This document shows, piece after piece, positions 33,160 through 36,257 of a DNA stretch of 36,257 nucleotides. The notes beneath the pieces are model-generated. The model saw nothing but the letters and a program-made list of their open reading frames with translations, searched no databases and was not told the origin of the DNA. The stretch lies in contig JAEWRJ010000085.1 of assembly GCA_023460055.1 (NCBI GenBank), positions 1 through 36,257 on the forward strand, given 5' to 3'. This DNA comes from Bacillota bacterium (GTDB taxonomy: Bacteria > Bacillota > Clostridia > Christensenellales > Aristaeellaceae). The position numbers and the translations under genes were made by a program. Positions within the stretch are counted from its first letter, which is position 1. The number at the start of each line of letters is the position of its first letter.

Positions 33160-35187
33160 ATGAACACCCATGTCTGGTTTGAAGGTTGCCATAAGCTTCA
33201 GGGCTCAGGCCCCCTGCCCGTCCACGGCGGGCCGGAGCTGTCCGTATCTTTTGACCGCCCCGGGGACAGCCCCTGGACAGAGAAACACTGGTTTTGCTTT
33301 GATATCCGGGTGGACCAATTTTCGGACGCGGGCGTCAAGGCCCTTTTTATCCCGGCTGACGGGAGCGAGCCTGTGGAAGCTTATTACCAGCTTCTGCCCA
33401 ACATGGAGGTATCCTTCCGCCTGCAGCTCGACGAGCTGTGGTCCCGCCGCTTTTTTCTGCCCGTTTTCCCCGGCTCCTACAAGGGCCATCTGCGGGGCCT
33501 CCCCACAGCGCCAGAAAAGATCAGCCGCGTCGAGATCCGCGTCATGCCCGGCAAGGACTTCAAAGGTGCGGCGCTCAGCCGCGTCTATGTGAGCGATGGG
33601 GAGCCGGGAGCCATTGCGCCCAAGTCCCCGATCGCCGATGAAATGGGCCAGTTGATGGCCTATGACTGGCCGACGAAAACGCGAAGCGTCCAGGAGATGA
33701 TCGAGCGCCTGCAAGCGGAATATCATGCCGCCACGAACGTATCTCAAAGGGCAGAGGGCCTGTCCGCTTACAGAGGCTACTTAAGGACGCGGTTTAAGGC
33801 AACCGGCTGGTTCCGTACCCACCATGACGGCAGTCGCTGGTGGCTGGTGGATCCGGAGGGCTATGCCTTTTTCTCCCACGGCGTCTGCTACGGGACCCGC
33901 ATGGGCGAGTTCGGCTGGTTCAGCGGCATGGAGAATTTTTATGACAACCCGCCCAGCCCCGAGGACCCGATGTACAGGAACGCTTTTACCCATCCGGGCC
34001 TGATCGCCGAATATGTCAAGCGCCACGGCGTCACCCGGCGCAGCGGGGAGTGGATGTACAACCCCGCCCGCGCCAACATGATGCGCGCCTTCGGAAACGA
34101 ATGGTGGGAGGCCTGGCGCGTCCTGGCGACAAGCCGCTTTGAGCGCTGGGGCATCAATACGACGGGTGTGGGGATCGTCAACTTTATCGATGAGCGGCTG
34201 GAGGATTTTCTCAGGCTCTCCAAGCTCCCCTACACCGTCACGCTCAAGCGCTTCCCGGTGACAGAACGCTTTATTTTCCGGGATTTTCCGGATGTATTTT
34301 CAGCCGAATACGCTGTGAACAGCGCCGTGTTCGCGGCGAATGAATTAAAGCCGATGGCCGATGACCCCTATATGATCGGCTACTTCCTGCACAATGAGCC
34401 CGAGTGGATGTTCCAGTCCGATTGCTGCGTAGCCTATGAGCTGCTGGTCAAAAACGAGCCGCTCAAGAGCCGCGGCCACATGATGAACTGGCTGAAGGAG
34501 CGCTACGGAAGCATCGGCGCGTTGAACCGCGCCTGGGGCGTCGATCTGCCCGGCTGGGAAGCGCTGCTCGAGCCCCTCTCAAGAGAGATCCTCTTATCGG
34601 ATACAGCCTGGGAAGACCTGCGGGCCTATGAGCAGGTGCTGATCCTGGCCTTCGGCGAGATCCCCCTGAATGCCTGCCGCGCGGTTGATCCCAACCACCT
34701 GTGCCTGGGGTTGCGCCATGGCGGGTTTTCCGAGAAAGTGGTGGACGGCAGCGCCATATTCGACGTATTTTCATTCAATTGCTACCGCCACAGCCCGGCG
34801 GAGATGCTCAACCTGGCGAAACGCGCGGGCAAGCCCGTGCTGATCGGCGAATGGCACTTCGGCGGGCAGGAGGTCGGGCTCCTGCGCACCGCCCTGCAAA
34901 GCTGCGTCAGCCAGGAGGAGCGCGCGAAAGCTTATCAGCAGTTCCTTGAAGAAGCGGCCGCCTGCCCCTGGTGCGTAGGCGCACACTACTTTGAGTATAA
35001 CGACCAAAGCCTCCTGGGCCGCTTTGACGGCGAGCACATGGCGCACGGGCTGATCGACTGCACCAACCTGCCCTACCCCCAGATGGCGCAGGCGATCACG
35101 AGCGCAAGCGCCAACCTCTACGGGGTGCTGACCGGGCAAAAGCCTCCCTTTACCGCTGATATCGAGTATCTGTCACCTCATTGGTGA
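33160..35187 (+). CDS. Clan GH-A glycoside hydrolase, GH50/agarase-like
   Basis: A 675-residue protein without a signal peptide, so cytoplasmic. An N-terminal beta-rich part of about 165 residues precedes a probable TIM barrel. The barrel entry GSRWWLVDPEGYAFFSHGVCYG is typical of GH50-like enzymes. The candidate acid/base is E413 in YFLHNEPEW and the nucleophile E564 in LIGEWHFGG, both resembling the GH50 pattern NE then EFHFG. The start is ATG 33160, 8 bases after GGAGG; the ATG at 33145 lies before that site. It probably trims an imported beta-linked galacto-oligosaccharide or a related one. The exact bond is unknown. Confidence 0.72.
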   Translation: MNTHVWFEGCHKLQGSGPLPVHGGPELSVSFDRPGDSPWTEKHWFCFDIRVDQFSDAGVKALFIPADGSEPVEAYYQLLPNMEVSFRLQLDELWSRRFFLPVFPGSYKGHLRGLPTAPEKISRVEIRVMPGKDFKGAALSRVYVSDGEPGAIAPKSPIADEMGQLMAYDWPTKTRSVQEMIERLQAEYHAATNVSQRAEGLSAYRGYLRTRFKATGWFRTHHDGSRWWLVDPEGYAFFSHGVCYGTRMGEFGWFSGMENFYDNPPSPEDPMYRNAFTHPGLIAEYVKRHGVTRRSGEWMYNPARANMMRAFGNEWWEAWRVLATSRFERWGINTTGVGIVNFIDERLEDFLRLSKLPYTVTLKRFPVTERFIFRDFPDVFSAEYAVNSAVFAANELKPMADDPYMIGYFLHNEPEWMFQSDCCVAYELLVKNEPLKSRGHMMNWLKERYGSIGALNRAWGVDLPGWEALLEPLSREILLSDTAWEDLRAYEQVLILAFGEIPLNACRAVDPNHLCLGLRHGGFSEKVVDGSAIFDVFSFNCYRHSPAEMLNLAKRAGKPVLIGEWHFGGQEVGLLRTALQSCVSQEERAKAYQQFLEEAAACPWCVGAHYFEYNDQSLLGRFDGEHMAHGLIDCTNLPYPQMAQAITSASANLYGVLTGQKPPFTADIEYLSPHW

Positions 35188-35208
35188 TACAAAGAAAGGA
35201 ACATCAAC

Positions 35209-36257
35209 ATGGCTACAATTCAGAATGACCTGATCACCCTGCGCGTCAATGAAGCCGGCCAGATTGAGCACCTTTCGATGAAGGGCGGCCCCAACGTGAT
35301 CTCAAGACCCACCGGCCTGTTCCGCGCCATCTTAAGAACCGGCGAAAACTGGGAGGATGTTGTCTTTGCCGACCGGCAGAAGCTCAAGGTATCGGTCAGC
35401 GGCCATTCGGTGCTGATCTCCTGTGACAAGCTGCGTACCCGGGACGGCGAGCGCGGCATTGCCCTGAGCCTTACGATCCGCTTGGAATCCGACCGGCTTG
35501 TATTTGAATCCTCGGTCACCAACAGCAGCGAATCCACCCTCAACGAGTGGATCTATCCCTGCCTGGGCACCATCGATACCCTGTCAGGCGGCAAGCCCGA
35601 CTTGCTCTACCCAAAACACCTGGGAGAGCGGATCAAACACATAGGCGATTATCTCAAGGGCATGACAGGCCGCGAGGCACTGCACGAGATATCCGACTCC
35701 TACCCCGGCCCGCTGTCGATGCAATGGATGCTGCTGGAGGACAGCGGCACCTGCCTCTACCTCAGCGGCAGGGATACGCTGTTTTACACAAGCGCCATGC
35801 GGGCCAAAGGTTCCAAAGAGGGCGGCGTCACGCTTGAAATGAACAAGATGGCCTTTGTAAAGCCCGGTGAAACCTGGGAGTGCCCGGCTTATCTGGCCTG
35901 GCTGTACGAAGGCAGCTGGACGCGCGGTGCCCGGGAATACGCGCTTTGGGCTGCCTCCTGGCGCACACCCGTCACCCCCAAGGAGTGGGTGAAAAAAATG
36001 AACGGCTACTTCCTGGTGATCAACAAGCAGCAGTACGGCGATGAAAACTGGCCCTATGACACCCTGCCGGCACTGTACGACTTTGCCAAGGCGCACGGCT
36101 TTGACACGCTGGGCCTGTTTGGCTGGTACCACAGCGGGCATGATAACCGCTACCCCGACCTGGAGGTCAGCCCCTCCATGGGCGGCGAGAAGACGCTGAA
36201 GGACAACATCAAAAAGGTGCAGGAAAAGGGCGGCCATGTCACCCTCTATTATCAGGG
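35209..36257 (+). CDS. DUF6259-like putative glycoside hydrolase (3' truncated)
   Basis: An open frame from ATG 35209, 8 bases after AAAGGA, runs 349 codons to the window edge with no stop. The first part is beta-rich (EAGQIEHLSMKGGPNV, WEDVVFADRQKL), like the N-terminal sandwich of GH36-type enzymes. A likely barrel begins near residue 264 (VKKMNGYFLVINKQQYGDENWPYDTLPALYDFAKAHGFDTLGLFGWYHSGHDNRYPDLEV). The last phrase resembles DUF6259 proteins. The catalytic residues would lie beyond the edge. With the GH50-like neighbour it forms an oligosaccharide-degrading pair. Confidence 0.65.
   Translation, partial: MATIQNDLITLRVNEAGQIEHLSMKGGPNVISRPTGLFRAILRTGENWEDVVFADRQKLKVSVSGHSVLISCDKLRTRDGERGIALSLTIRLESDRLVFESSVTNSSESTLNEWIYPCLGTIDTLSGGKPDLLYPKHLGERIKHIGDYLKGMTGREALHEISDSYPGPLSMQWMLLEDSGTCLYLSGRDTLFYTSAMRAKGSKEGGVTLEMNKMAFVKPGETWECPAYLAWLYEGSWTRGAREYALWAASWRTPVTPKEWVKKMNGYFLVINKQQYGDENWPYDTLPALYDFAKAHGFDTLGLFGWYHSGHDNRYPDLEVSPSMGGEKTLKDNIKKVQEKGGHVTLYYQ

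Overview
The window looks like chromosomal DNA of an anaerobic, GC-rich Clostridia-type Firmicute. The grounds are strong AGGAGG-type ribosome sites, frequent GTG and TTG starts, sugar importers of the Lpl/Ytc type that lack their own ATPase, a tandem feoA-feoA-feoB iron(II) system, and butyrate/acetoacetate-type CoA enzymes. An order such as Christensenellales would fit, but that is inference. No tRNA, rRNA, CRISPR array, insertion sequence or prophage structural gene was found.

Layout. (1) 1-1090: the tail of an unknown gene, a repeat-rich gap, then a strongly promoted pair of small DNA-binding proteins (a helix-turn-helix protein and a sigma-region-4-like protein), followed by a long inverted repeat. 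(2) 1098-2962, minus strand: glutamate racemase and a LacI-type repressor. (3) 3269-11426, plus strand: a sugar-uptake operon divergent from the repressor. It holds a binding protein with a DUF3502-like C-terminus, two permeases, a Nif3-like metal protein, an esterase, a DUF3237-like protein, a P-loop kinase-like protein and a GH13_18 (sucrose/glucosylglycerate-type) phosphorylase. A palindrome overlapping the -35 box is the likely LacI operator. (4) 11789-23574: thiolase, 3-oxoacyl reductase and a KASIII/HMG-CoA-synthase-like enzyme are followed directly by a complete branched-chain-amino-acid-type ABC importer (LivH, M, G, F and binding protein), then a CoA-transferase, an alpha/beta hydrolase and a TetR regulator. 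The LivG subunit carries an unusual N-terminal charged coiled-coil extension of about 235 residues. (5) 23831-27612: a DtxR-family regulator divergent from feoA-feoA-feoB and a small Cys-rich FeoB-associated membrane protein, with two perfect palindromes at the feo start site. (6) 27624-36257: aldose epimerase and an RpiR regulator (minus strand), divergent from a second ATPase-less sugar importer (two permeases and a binding protein), a clan GH-A/GH50-like glycosidase and a truncated DUF6259-like glycosidase that runs off the window.

How it works together. Both carbohydrate regions follow one plan: a local regulator divergent from importer genes, with cytoplasmic degradation enzymes downstream. 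The phosphorylase in region 3 implies phosphorolysis of an imported alpha-glucoside; the hydrolases in region 6 imply hydrolysis of an imported oligosaccharide. Region 4 suggests uptake of a small carboxylic acid, activation by CoA transfer and thiolytic or condensing metabolism. Its substrate cannot be read from the sequence. The strongest candidates for undescribed biology are the LivG extension and this transporter/acyl-CoA operon, followed by the mixed phosphorylase operon in region 3.
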